From assembly GCA_945898105.1 (NCBI GenBank), contig CAMDHL010000075.1, forward strand, positions 1 through 9,007: a stretch of DNA of 9,007 nucleotides, in the 5' to 3' direction. Made by a program: the position numbers and the translations under genes. Source of the stretch: Comamonas sp. lk. GTDB taxonomy: Bacteria > Pseudomonadota > Gammaproteobacteria > Burkholderiales > Burkholderiaceae_C. The notes beneath the pieces were generated by a model that made no database searches, was not told the DNA's origin, and was given only the letters and a program-made list of their open reading frames with translations. Shown here one piece after another: positions 1 to 6,109 of this stretch; the stretch's first letter is position 1, and every line of letters begins with the position of its first letter.

Positions 1-212
1 ACCAAATACGTGATGCTGGCGCCGGGGTCCAGTAACTGCGCAATCGGCGTATTGGCCCCGAAGCGATACAGCATGCAGGGCAGGGCAAAAAACAAAACAA
101 AGGTGTTGAGGCCCGGAATCGCCACCAGAGGCAGCATCTGGCGCCTGGCGGCGGTGTAACCGCATAAAACCAAAGCAAAAAACGGGAACGTGACTTCAAA
201 GATTTCCAACAT
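1..212 (-). CDS. AEC-family permease, N-terminal part (runs off the left edge)
   Basis: Reading leftward from an ATG at 212-210 gives 70 codons with no stop before the window edge. The protein begins MLEIFEVTFPFFALVLCGY and continues through AIPGLNTFVLFFALPCMLYR. This is a first hydrophobic helix (about residues 4-20), a short basic loop with two arginines (AARRQ), then a second helix (about 33-50) with the asparagine- and proline-containing pattern of the auxin efflux carrier (AEC) transporters, which include malonate and malate permeases such as MdcF. It would be an inner-membrane secondary transporter; the substrate cannot be told from this piece. The Shine-Dalgarno is poor: a GGGG tract lies only a few bases before the ATG, so a TTG one codon later is also possible. 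The gene is divergent from the helicase gene, with 95 bases between the two starts. Family assignment rests on pattern recognition of the N-terminus only. Confidence 0.8.
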   Translation of the reverse strand, partial: MLEIFEVTFPFFALVLCGYTAARRQMLPLVAIPGLNTFVLFFALPCMLYRFGANTPIAQLLDPGASITYL

Positions 213-307
213 GCCCCGATTGTCGAGGCAAATGCGCGTACGACCTGCCGTTAAGATGCGCGGCCTTTTGAGTTTGCCCATTACCGGCCAAAGCCGACGC
301 CTCGCGC

Positions 308-2476
308 ATGTCCTCCCCCCACAACGCCATGAATACCGCCCAGCAGGAGGCGGTGAACTATATGCACGGCCCCTGCCTGGTGCTGGCAGGCGCAGGTTCG
401 GGCAAAACCCGCGTCATCACCCAAAAAATTGCGCGCCTGATTCAAGTGGGTATGCCGGCGCAAAAAATTGCTGCGATCACTTTCACCAACAAAGCCGCCG
501 CCGAAATGCGCGAGCGCGCCAAAACCCTGATTGGTAAAGCCGCGCAAGAGGTGCTGATTTGTACCTTTCATGCGTTGGGCGTGCGCATGTTGCGCGGCCA
601 TGGTGCGGTACTCGGGCTCAAACCCAACTTCAGCATTTTGGATACCTCGGATGTAACCAGTATCTTGAAAGACGCAGGTGGCAGCACCGACTCGGCTACC
701 GCGCGCAACTGGCAATGGACGATTAGCGCCTGGAAAAGCGCCGGACTCAACGCTGAGCAAGCCTTGGCGCTTGCAGCCGATGAAGACGAGCGCCAGGCCG
801 CCGTCATCATGGGGCGCTATGCAGAACGTCTAAGTGCTTACCAAAGCGTGGACTTTGACGACTTAATCAGCCTGCCACTGAAGCTCTTGCGCGAGTACCC
901 CGAAGTGCGCGCAGAGTGGCAGGCTTTTGCTGGGCATGTGCTGGTCGATGAATACCAAGATACCAATGCCACGCAATACGCCATGCTCAAGCTGCTGGTC
1001 GGTTGCGAGCCCGATGGCAACTTGGCACCGGGACGCGACGCCGCGCGCTTTACCGCCGTGGGCGATGACGACCAAAGTATTTACGGATGGCGCGGTGCGA
1101 CGCTGGACAACCTGCGTTTGCTGCCGCAAGATTTTCCGGCGCTTAAAGTCATTAAGCTGGAGCAAAACTACCGCTCCACAGCCGCCATATTGCGTGCAGC
1201 CAATAACGTCATTGCGGCCAACCCCAAGTTATTCCCGAAAAATCTGTGGAGCGATTTGGGTGAAGGCGAACCAGTACGAGTGGTAGACGCTGATAGCGAA
1301 GACCACGAGGCTGAACGCGTGGTGGCGCGCATCCAGAGTTTGCGCGCTGAGGGGACGCTGGCACAAGCGGGTATGCAGTTCAAAGAGCTGCGTGATTTTG
1401 CAGTTCTCTACCGCGCCAATCACCAGGCTAAACCTTTTGAAAAAGCGTTGCGCAAAGCAGGTATTGCTTACAAGGTGTCTGGTGGGCAAAGTTTTTTTGA
1501 ACGCGCTGAAATCCGTGACCTGTGTGGCTGGCTGCGCCTGTGGGCCAATAACGATGACGATCCGGCGTTTGTGCGCGCCGTCACCACGCCCAAGCGCGGC
1601 ATAGGCCATCAAACTTTAGGTAGTCTGGGCACTTTTGCCAGCCGCTACAAACTCAGCTTGTTTGAAGCGCTGTTTTCGTCGTCGCTGGGCTCGGTCTTGT
1701 CCAGTCGCGCGGTAGGCAGCTTGCACGAGTTCGGTCGCACTGTGAACGATTTACAGTTTCGCGCCAAACACACCGAAGGCGCGGAAAACGCCTTGCTGTT
1801 TCTCAAAACCTGGTTGGCCGATATTGCCTACGAAAAGCATTTGTACGACACCGAAGATAGTCCGCAAATCGCCGCCGTCAAATGGACGAATGTGATGGAG
1901 TTTTGCGAATGGATGGCACAGCGCTGCGGCGGCCAGATGGACGATGACATCTTGATCACGCAGCGCGCCAGTAAAAACCTGCTCGACGTGGCGCAAAACA
2001 TCGCTCTTTTATCCACTTTGACTGAGCGGGAAAAAGATCAAAACGTGGTGACACTGTCTACGCTGCACGCCGCCAAGGGGCTGGAATGGCCGCATGTGAT
2101 GTTGGTCGGCGTGACCGAAGGCATGCTGCCCTTCAAGATGGAGGAAGCGGTTAAAGCTAGCACGGATAAAGCAGGCGATGAAGCGCAGGATGAAGCCGCT
2201 GCCGTGCTTGCGAGCACCGACTTGGCAACGCGTTTGCAAGAGGAACGGCGATTGATGTACGTGGGCATCACCCGCGCGCAGCGCACGCTGTCAGTGAGCT
2301 GGACGCGGCGGCGCAAAAAAGGGCGCGACACGATTGCCGCCCAGCCCAGCCGCTTTATCGCAGAGATGGCCTTGGACAAAGCTACCGTCAAAGAAGACCC
2401 GCGCGAAAAGCTACGCGCCTTGCGCGCTGAATTTGCGGCCCGCGCGGCAGCGGCGGCAGAAAAAAAACCGGCCTGA
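308..2476 (+). CDS. rep: ATP-dependent DNA helicase Rep (UvrD/Rep SF1 family)
   Basis: This is a 722-residue superfamily 1A 3'-5' DNA helicase. Rep clears proteins from DNA ahead of forks and helps restart stalled forks. All the motifs are visible: Walker A AGAGSGKT (27-34), Ia ITFTNKAAAEM (57-67), II VDEYQDTN (213-220), III GDDDQSIYGWRGA (252-264), IV EQNYRST (285-291), V TLHAAKGLEW (585-594) and VI EERRLMYVGITRAQ (645-658). Stretches such as GPCLVLAGAGSGKTRVIT and QDFPALKVIKLEQNYRS match E. coli Rep as I recall it better than UvrD, so I prefer Rep; PcrA/UvrD remains possible. Relative to E. coli Rep (about 673 residues) it has extra residues before motif III (about 233-246), a longer acidic Ala/Asp/Glu-rich insert between motifs V and VI (609-644), and an Ala/Lys-rich tail. 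The start is uncertain: ATG 308 and in-frame ATG 329 both lack a clear Shine-Dalgarno, and homology to E. coli Rep begins near the second. recQ follows after 137 bases. Confidence 0.93.
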   Translation: MSSPHNAMNTAQQEAVNYMHGPCLVLAGAGSGKTRVITQKIARLIQVGMPAQKIAAITFTNKAAAEMRERAKTLIGKAAQEVLICTFHALGVRMLRGHGAVLGLKPNFSILDTSDVTSILKDAGGSTDSATARNWQWTISAWKSAGLNAEQALALAADEDERQAAVIMGRYAERLSAYQSVDFDDLISLPLKLLREYPEVRAEWQAFAGHVLVDEYQDTNATQYAMLKLLVGCEPDGNLAPGRDAARFTAVGDDDQSIYGWRGATLDNLRLLPQDFPALKVIKLEQNYRSTAAILRAANNVIAANPKLFPKNLWSDLGEGEPVRVVDADSEDHEAERVVARIQSLRAEGTLAQAGMQFKELRDFAVLYRANHQAKPFEKALRKAGIAYKVSGGQSFFERAEIRDLCGWLRLWANNDDDPAFVRAVTTPKRGIGHQTLGSLGTFASRYKLSLFEALFSSSLGSVLSSRAVGSLHEFGRTVNDLQFRAKHTEGAENALLFLKTWLADIAYEKHLYDTEDSPQIAAVKWTNVMEFCEWMAQRCGGQMDDDILITQRASKNLLDVAQNIALLSTLTEREKDQNVVTLSTLHAAKGLEWPHVMLVGVTEGMLPFKMEEAVKASTDKAGDEAQDEAAAVLASTDLATRLQEERRLMYVGITRAQRTLSVSWTRRRKKGRDTIAAQPSRFIAEMALDKATVKEDPREKLRALRAEFAARAAAAAEKKPA

Positions 2477-2613
2477 TGCAGTACGCGCAACGCATGACAA
2501 TCGCCGGATTTCTGCAAACCCATTTCCGCAGCTTTGCTGGGACAATCGATGCTTGCGTGCTTTGCGCATACGCGCTTTAAGCAAGTCTTCTTTCACTTCA
2601 CCAGGTCGCCCCT

Positions 2614-4458
2614 TTGTCTTACTTGAGCATCCTGCAAGAAGTATTCGGTTACGACTCTTTCCGCGGGCCACAACAAGCCATTATTGAGCATGTAGGCGAG
2701 GGCGGCGATGCGCTGGTGCTCATGCCCACCGGCGGTGGCAAGTCTCTTTGTTACCAGATTCCCGCGATTGCGAGACAACGCGCAGGGCGCGGCATCACTG
2801 TCGTTATTTCCCCACTGATCGCGTTGATGCACGACCAGGTAGGCGCACTGCATGAAGCCGGCGTGAGCGCTGCTTTTCTCAATTCCACACTGTCGGGCGA
2901 GGAGGCGCACCAGGTGGAGCAGCGTCTGCTGCGCGGGGATGTGACGCTCTTGTATGCCGCGCCTGAGCGAGTAACCACGGCGCGTTTTCTGGCGCAACTA
3001 GATTCGCTGTTTGAACGCGGGCAGCTGAGCCTGTTTGCTATTGACGAGGCGCATTGCGTAAGCCAATGGGGCCACGACTTCCGGCCCGAATATCGAGCCT
3101 TGACTGTGTTGCATGAGCGGTACCCTGGCGTGCCGCGCATGGCCTTAACGGCCACCGCCGATGCCTTGACGCGCGCCGATGTGCTGGAGCGTTTGCAGTT
3201 GGAGCAAGCGCGCGCCTTTATCAGTAGTTTTGACCGGCCCAATATCCGCTACACCATCGTAGAAAAGCGCGAAGGTAGCACCCAATTGCTGCGCTTCATC
3301 GAAGGCGAACATGGCGGCGACGCCGGTATTGTTTACTGTCAGTCGCGCAAAAAGGTGGAGGATATTGCCGACATGTTGAACCAGGCCGGCATCAAAGCCT
3401 TACCCTACCACGCTGGCCTGGACAGCAAAGTGCGTCAGACTCACCAGGACCGGTTTTTGCGCGAAGAGGGGATGGTCATGGTGGCGACGATTGCGTTCGG
3501 CATGGGCATCGACAAGCCCGATGTGCGCTTTGTGGCGCATCTGGATATGCCCAAAAACATTGAAGGCTATTACCAAGAAACCGGACGTGCAGGACGCGAT
3601 GGTCTAAGCGCCGATGCCTGGATGTGCTACGGCCTGCAAGACGTGGTGAACCAGCGGCGCATGATCGACGAAGGCCCGGCGGAGGAAGATTTCAAGCAAG
3701 TGATGCGTGGCAAGCTTGAAGCGCTCTTAGGCCTTGCTGAAGCTACCGACTGCAGACGCGTGCGCTTGCTGGCCTATTTCGGCCAAGCCAGCAACGCCTG
3801 CGGTAATTGCGACAACTGCCTGCACCCGCCAGCGGTGTGGGACGGCAGCGAAGCGGCGCAAATGCTGCTGTCCACCATCTACCGTATCCAGCAGCACAGC
3901 GGCATCAGTTTTGGCGCTGGACACCTGATGGATATTGTGCGGGGCAAACGCAGCGAAAAGGTCCTTCAGCACGGGCATGAAAGTCTGAGCACCTTCGGTG
4001 TGGGCAAAGACATGAGTGAATTGCAACTGCGCGGCGTGCTGCGCCAATTGCTGGCTTTGGGTGCGGTCATGGTTGATGTGCAAGCTTTCAACACCTTGGT
4101 GCTGACGCCCCAGGCCCGCCCGATTTTGAAGGGCGAGCAGGCGGTGCGACTGCGCCAGTCGTTGTCCACGCCCAAGGTGGCCAAGGTCAAAGGATCCGGC
4201 GGCGCCTCGGCGCTGAAGGCGCCGGTAGACCTAGACGCGGCCGCCCTGACGCGCTACGCCGCCCTTAAAGCTTGGCGAGCCGAGGTCGCGCGGGAGCACA
4301 ATTTGCCAGCCTACGTTATCTTCCACGACGCCACGCTAGCGGCTATCGCCCAACTGGCGCCTAGCTCGATTGGCGACTTGCAGGGCATCAGTGGCATGGG
4401 GGTGAAAAAGCTGGAGGCCTACGCCAGCGAGGTCTTGCGCGTGGTGGCGCAGGCATAA
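2614..4458 (+). CDS. recQ: ATP-dependent DNA helicase RecQ
   Basis: This is a 614-residue superfamily 2 3'-5' DNA helicase, close to E. coli RecQ in length. RecQ acts with RecJ and RecA in the RecF-type recombination pathway and at damaged forks. Visible features in order: FRGPQQ (16-21), Walker A PTGGGKS (38-44), the DEAH box (144-147), ALTATA (177-182), [15 protein letters not shown] (291-305) and motif [12 protein letters not shown] (321-330). A zinc-binding set follows, C380, C396, C399 and C402, then the RQC winged helix (about 410-515), a Lys/Gly/Ala linker (about 518-537) and a C-terminal HRDC domain (about 540-612). The start is TTG at 2614. An in-frame stop lies at 2578-2580 with no ATG or GTG between, and the second residue onward ([17 protein letters not shown]) fits the family N-terminus. 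Only a weak AGG (2603-2605) precedes it. It probably shares transcription with rep, but the 137-base gap could hold its own promoter; I found only poor candidates there. Confidence 0.96.
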   Translation: MSYLSILQEVFGYDSFRGPQQAIIEHVGEGGDALVLMPTGGGKSLCYQIPAIARQRAGRGITVVISPLIALMHDQVGALHEAGVSAAFLNSTLSGEEAHQVEQRLLRGDVTLLYAAPERVTTARFLAQLDSLFERGQLSLFAIDEAHCVSQWGHDFRPEYRALTVLHERYPGVPRMALTATADALTRADVLERLQLEQARAFISSFDRPNIRYTIVEKREGSTQLLRFIEGEHGGDAGIVYCQSRKKVEDIADMLNQAGIKALPYHAGLDSKVRQTHQDRFLREEGMVMVATIAFGMGIDKPDVRFVAHLDMPKNIEGYYQETGRAGRDGLSADAWMCYGLQDVVNQRRMIDEGPAEEDFKQVMRGKLEALLGLAEATDCRRVRLLAYFGQASNACGNCDNCLHPPAVWDGSEAAQMLLSTIYRIQQHSGISFGAGHLMDIVRGKRSEKVLQHGHESLSTFGVGKDMSELQLRGVLRQLLALGAVMVDVQAFNTLVLTPQARPILKGEQAVRLRQSLSTPKVAKVKGSGGASALKAPVDLDAAALTRYAALKAWRAEVAREHNLPAYVIFHDATLAAIAQLAPSSIGDLQGISGMGVKKLEAYASEVLRVVAQA

Positions 4459-4461
4459 AAA

Positions 4462-4480
4462 AACCCCGCGATGCGGGGTT
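4462..4480. terminator. Bidirectional intrinsic terminator between recQ and the convergent small gene
   Basis: AACCCCGC (4462-4469) pairs perfectly with GCGGGGTT (4473-4480) around a 3-base loop. It starts three bases after the recQ stop codon. Read on the minus strand, the hairpin runs straight into a run of seven T (4463-4457), so it is a textbook terminator for the leftward gene at 4576-4878. Read rightward the tail is only TTGTGTG, so termination of recQ is probably weaker. The convergent arrangement of the two genes fits a shared terminator. Confidence 0.85.
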
Positions 4481-4575
4481 GTGTGACGGTGAAACGATTT
4501 TCTTTGGGACTTTAGCGCTACCTTGATACAGCTAGGCCGCTTTTCACTGAGCCGCACTGGGCAACGCCCACCGGC

Positions 4576-4878
4576 TTAATGGCGCTGGAAGCTGCTTTCG
4601 TAAGCCACGGCTGCGCCGCTCAGGGTATTTTGAAGGCGGGCGATAGCCTTATGGTGGCGCGGGCCTTGTGCAGCGTCAGAGGCGTGTTGGCGGTGGTGCT
4701 GCAGCAGCGTCTGCACTTTGGCGCGACAGACATCAAGCGCACCGGCGAAATTCAGCGCAATATAGGCCGAGTGGTCCGCCCGGGTTTGGCGGTATTCGTC
4801 CGACCAGTAATTGAACAATTGCCACTGGTAGGTGCCCTTTTCGGGCATTTGGATTGCGGTTTTTTGCATAACAGCCAT
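4576..4878 (-). CDS. Hypothetical protein, 100 residues
   Basis: I do not recognise this family. The protein starts MAVMQKTAIQMPEKGTYQWQ and has an aromatic central block (QLFNYWSDEYRQTRADHSAY, 20-39), then a helical, Ala/Gln/His-rich second half ending SSFQRH. It has no signal peptide or membrane span, so it is presumably a small soluble, largely helical cytoplasmic protein. It is chosen over the overlapping plus-strand frame because its composition is protein-like (Trp, Tyr, Asp/Glu, Arg), and because a terminator with a strong U-tract lies downstream in exactly this direction. The reading frame stays open upstream to 5034, but that extension is Arg/Pro/Cys-rich and unconvincing. ATG 4878 follows a GGGG tract about 10 bases upstream; ATG 4869 is an alternative. 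A terminator-like hairpin lies in its leader. It is real as a gene with moderate confidence; its function is unknown. Confidence 0.6.
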   Translation of the reverse strand: MAVMQKTAIQMPEKGTYQWQLFNYWSDEYRQTRADHSAYIALNFAGALDVCRAKVQTLLQHHRQHASDAAQGPRHHKAIARLQNTLSGAAVAYESSFQRH

Positions 4879-4898
4879 AAATTTGACGCCCCAGGGGC

Positions 4899-4922
4899 AA
4901 AAACGCCACAAGGAATGTGGCG
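4899..4922 (-). promoter_or_regulatory. Terminator-like hairpin in the leader of the 4576-4878 gene
   Basis: On the minus strand, CGCCACA (4922-4916) and TGTGGCG (4910-4904) form a perfect 7-bp stem with a 5-base loop, followed directly by TTTTT (4903-4899). This is the shape of an intrinsic terminator or attenuator. It ends 20 bases before the ATG at 4878, with a GGGG tract between. No other minus-strand gene lies upstream for it to terminate. It therefore either attenuates the small gene or blocks leftward transcription from the divergent gap. I could not identify the minus-strand promoter that would put it in a transcript. Confidence 0.5.
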
Positions 4923-5092
4923 CCCACCTATCACGCGCCAGACCGCCGGGCGGTTGACAGCGTTTGTGTAAATTTTTGCGGCATGGCGTTGCGCTTGCGG
5001 TTCGGCGACGAGTTTTGCGGCGGGCAAAGGCCACTTGGCACTAAAATCCGGCACTCAAGCGACCTTGTCGGTCCTATTTTGAAAGCCTCCCT

Positions 5093-5236
5093 ATGTCCAG
5101 CGCCCCTTCACACGACTCTGAAGACCACGAACATGACCCCATCGAAGACATCGTCCCCATGATGCCTATCGTCTTGCCCCTTGGCGGCGCCGTGCTTATG
5201 TTTTTGCTGGCTTTTATCGCCGTGAAGATGGCTTAA
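5093..5236 (+). CDS. Small single-pass membrane protein, 47 residues
   Basis: This short frame runs from ATG 5093 to TAA 5234-5236. The N-terminal half is strongly acidic and His-rich (SHDSEDHEHDPIEDIVP, residues 6-22). It is followed by one hydrophobic segment (about 23-43, MMPIVLPLGGAVLMFLLAFI) and the end AVKMA. The predicted topology is a single inner-membrane span with a charged, possibly metal-binding His/Asp/Glu tail on one side; there is no signal cleavage site. I do not recognise a family. A GAAAG (5081-5085) seven bases before the ATG is a modest Shine-Dalgarno. It lies 66 bases upstream of the peroxidase gene on the same strand, separated by a strong hairpin. The clean split between charged and hydrophobic halves argues against a chance frame. 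A small stabilising subunit of a membrane complex is one guess, with no direct support here. Confidence 0.65.
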   Translation: MSSAPSHDSEDHEHDPIEDIVPMMPIVLPLGGAVLMFLLAFIAVKMA

Positions 5237-5245
5237 CCAGCCTTT

Positions 5246-5281
5246 TTTGCTGCGCCGCTCCCAGGAGCGCCGCGCAGCAAA
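5246..5281 (+). terminator. Strong hairpin between the small membrane gene and the peroxidase gene
   Basis: TTTGCTGCGC (5246-5255) pairs perfectly with GCGCAGCAAA (5272-5281). Inside it, CGCTC (5256-5260) pairs with GAGCG (5265-5269) around a 4-base loop, leaving two bulged C. It begins 9 bases after the stop of the small gene. There is no T-tract after it on either strand, so it is not a classical intrinsic terminator. It may terminate weakly, protect the upstream mRNA 3' end, or mark a processing site. Its right arm overlaps a second, weaker inverted repeat (GCAAAT 5277-5282 with ATTTGC 5291-5296). Confidence 0.5.
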
Positions 5282-5302
5282 TGAAAGGGCATTTGCATAT
5301 TT

Positions 5303-5899
5303 ATGGCCTTTACCTCCCCTTTTCCCGCTCTCCTTGGCCGCCTGCTGGCATTGCTTGCATCCCTGACTTGCGCCTGGAGTAGCGCGGCCAGCGCAGCCGA
5401 GACGGCCCCCGCCAAGTGCCCGCCCTTGCTGCAAAAAAGCTTTAACCGCCTGCAGGACGACGCGCCGCAAAATCTTTGCCAATATGCAGGCAAAGTGCTG
5501 CTGGTGGTCAATACCGCCAGCTATTGCGGCTTTACCCCGCAATACGAAGGCCTGGAAAAGCTGTATGCCCAGTACGGCGGCAAAGGCTTGGTGGTGTTGG
5601 GTTTCCCCTCCAATGACTTTGGCGAGCAGGAACCCGGCAAGAGCAAAGAAATCGCGGACCTTTGTTACAACACCTACGGCGTGAAGTTCCCAATGTTCGA
5701 GAAAACCGTCGTCAGCGGCAAAAGTGCCAACCCGCTTTTTGCCGAGCTGGCCAAAGCCGGTGGCGGCAGCCCCAAGTGGAATTTTTATAAATACCTGGTC
5801 GGGCGCGACGGCAAACTGATCGACAGCTACTCCAGCATTACCAAGCCCGACAGCAGCGGCCTGGCCAAAGACATCCAAAAAGCACTCGCGCAGCCCTGA
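5303..5899 (+). CDS. Exported glutathione-peroxidase-family protein (thiol peroxidase)
   Basis: This 198-residue protein of the GPx/BtuE family reduces peroxides. Residues 1-32 look like a Sec signal peptide: a hydrophobic core (about 8-24), then SSAASAA with likely cleavage near A32 before ETAPAK. The mature enzyme would act in the periplasm. The catalytic set is present: peroxidatic Cys75 in NTASYCGFTPQY, Gln109 in FPSNDFGEQEPG (canonical FPCNQFGxQEPG, so Cys to Ser and Gln to Asp here) and Trp159-Asn160 in KWNFYKYLV. Cys121 in LCYNTYGVKFPMF sits where the resolving cysteine lies in 2-Cys, thioredoxin-type members such as yeast Orp1 and, as I recall, E. coli BtuE. True glutathione use is therefore doubtful. 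Two further cysteines, C39 and C59, could form a periplasmic disulfide. ATG 5303 has an AAAGGG (5284-5289) 13 bases upstream, which is long spacing; no better in-frame start was found. pckG begins 210 bases later with its own signals. Confidence 0.9.
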   Translation: MAFTSPFPALLGRLLALLASLTCAWSSAASAAETAPAKCPPLLQKSFNRLQDDAPQNLCQYAGKVLLVVNTASYCGFTPQYEGLEKLYAQYGGKGLVVLGFPSNDFGEQEPGKSKEIADLCYNTYGVKFPMFEKTVVSGKSANPLFAELAKAGGGSPKWNFYKYLVGRDGKLIDSYSSITKPDSSGLAKDIQKALAQP

Positions 5900-5918
5900 G
5901 CGGGCACCAGCCGGGTCT

Positions 5919-5976
5919 TTACAGCCATATCTCGGTTCATAGAATTATGCGTTTTTCGCATAACTATTGGCTGTAA
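5919..5976. promoter_or_regulatory. Nested palindromes upstream of the pckG promoter (candidate operator)
   Basis: The outer arms TTACAGCC (5919-5926) and GGCTGTAA (5969-5976) are perfect complements 42 bases apart. Inside them TTATGCG-TTTTT-CGCATAA (5945-5963) is a perfect 7-bp dyad. The inner dyad contains T-N11-A (T5948, A5960), the shape of LysR-type regulator boxes. A direct repeat GGCTGTAAC / GGCTTGTAAC (5969-5977 and 5979-5988) leads into the -35. The position just upstream of the -35 suits an activator or repressor of pckG. No hairpin here is followed by a U-tract, so a terminator for the peroxidase gene is less likely. The regulator is unknown. Confidence 0.5.
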
Positions 5977-5981
5977 CCGGC

Positions 5982-6009
5982 TTGTAACTTAAGTACCCCT
6001 TCCTAAAAT
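5982..6009 (+). promoter_or_regulatory. Probable sigma-70-type promoter for pckG
   Basis: TTGTAA (5982-5987) and TAAAAT (6004-6009) are separated by 16 bases and match the -35 and -10 consensus at 4/6 and 5/6 positions. Transcription would begin near 6016, giving a leader of roughly 94 bases before the ATG at 6110. The palindromic block at 5919-5976 lies directly upstream. Confidence 0.55.
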
Positions 6010-6034
6010 CGATTCCCCGCAACCACGGATGCGG

Positions 6035-6090
6035 CGGTTTGCTACAGCCTCGTTCAGGTGTCGGACGGAGTTGTGGCAAACCGGATTTTT
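6035..6090 (+). promoter_or_regulatory. Attenuator-like hairpin in the pckG leader
   Basis: CGGTTTGCTACAGC (6035-6048) pairs with GTTGTGGCAAACCG (6070-6083) as a continuous 14-bp stem with two G-U wobbles. The apical part adds CGTTC/GGACG (6051-6055 with 6063-6067, one wobble) and a 7-base loop. The right arm is followed by GA and then TTTTT (6086-6090), so the element has intrinsic-terminator form. The Shine-Dalgarno starts seven bases later at 6097. A smaller hairpin CCGCA/TGCGG (6017-6021 with 6030-6034) sits immediately upstream. GCAACC (6019-6024) could pair instead with GGTTTGC (6036-6042, one bulge), giving a possible antiterminator. The pairing is seen directly; the regulatory role is inferred. 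Confidence 0.55.
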
Positions 6091-6096
6091 AACTTT

Positions 6097-6101
6097 AGGA
6101 G
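6097..6101 (+). promoter_or_regulatory. Shine-Dalgarno that fixes the pckG start
   Basis: AGGAG lies eight bases before ATG 6110. The reading frame is open further upstream to an ATG at 6029, but that one has no ribosome site and falls inside the structured leader. 6110 is therefore taken as the start. Confidence 0.85.
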
Positions 6102-6109
6102 CCCCTCCC

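Noticed and set aside
4888..4898. Short palindrome GCCCC-A-GGGGC upstream of the minus-strand gene
   Set aside because: A one-base centre cannot make a good hairpin; probably chance or an incidental part of the ribosome-site region.
4954..4959. Perfect TTGACA, a possible -35 box
   Set aside because: No -10-like hexamer occurs 15-19 bases downstream.
4579..4971. 130-codon plus-strand frame opposite the 100-residue gene
   Set aside because: Composition looks antisense, it has no ribosome site, and the downstream terminator with a U-tract faces the other direction.
5042..5047. TAAAAT, a possible -10 for the small membrane gene
   Set aside because: No acceptable -35 at normal spacing; the nearby TTGGCAC also fails sigma-54 spacing, so no promoter is called.
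5108..5878. 256-codon minus-strand frame opposite the small membrane gene and the peroxidase
   Set aside because: Shadow of the peroxidase, whose catalytic motifs and signal peptide are clear on the plus strand.
6029..6109. In-frame upstream start giving pckG 27 extra residues
   Set aside because: No Shine-Dalgarno, lies within the structured leader, and the family does not have this extension; ATG 6110 has a strong AGGAG.
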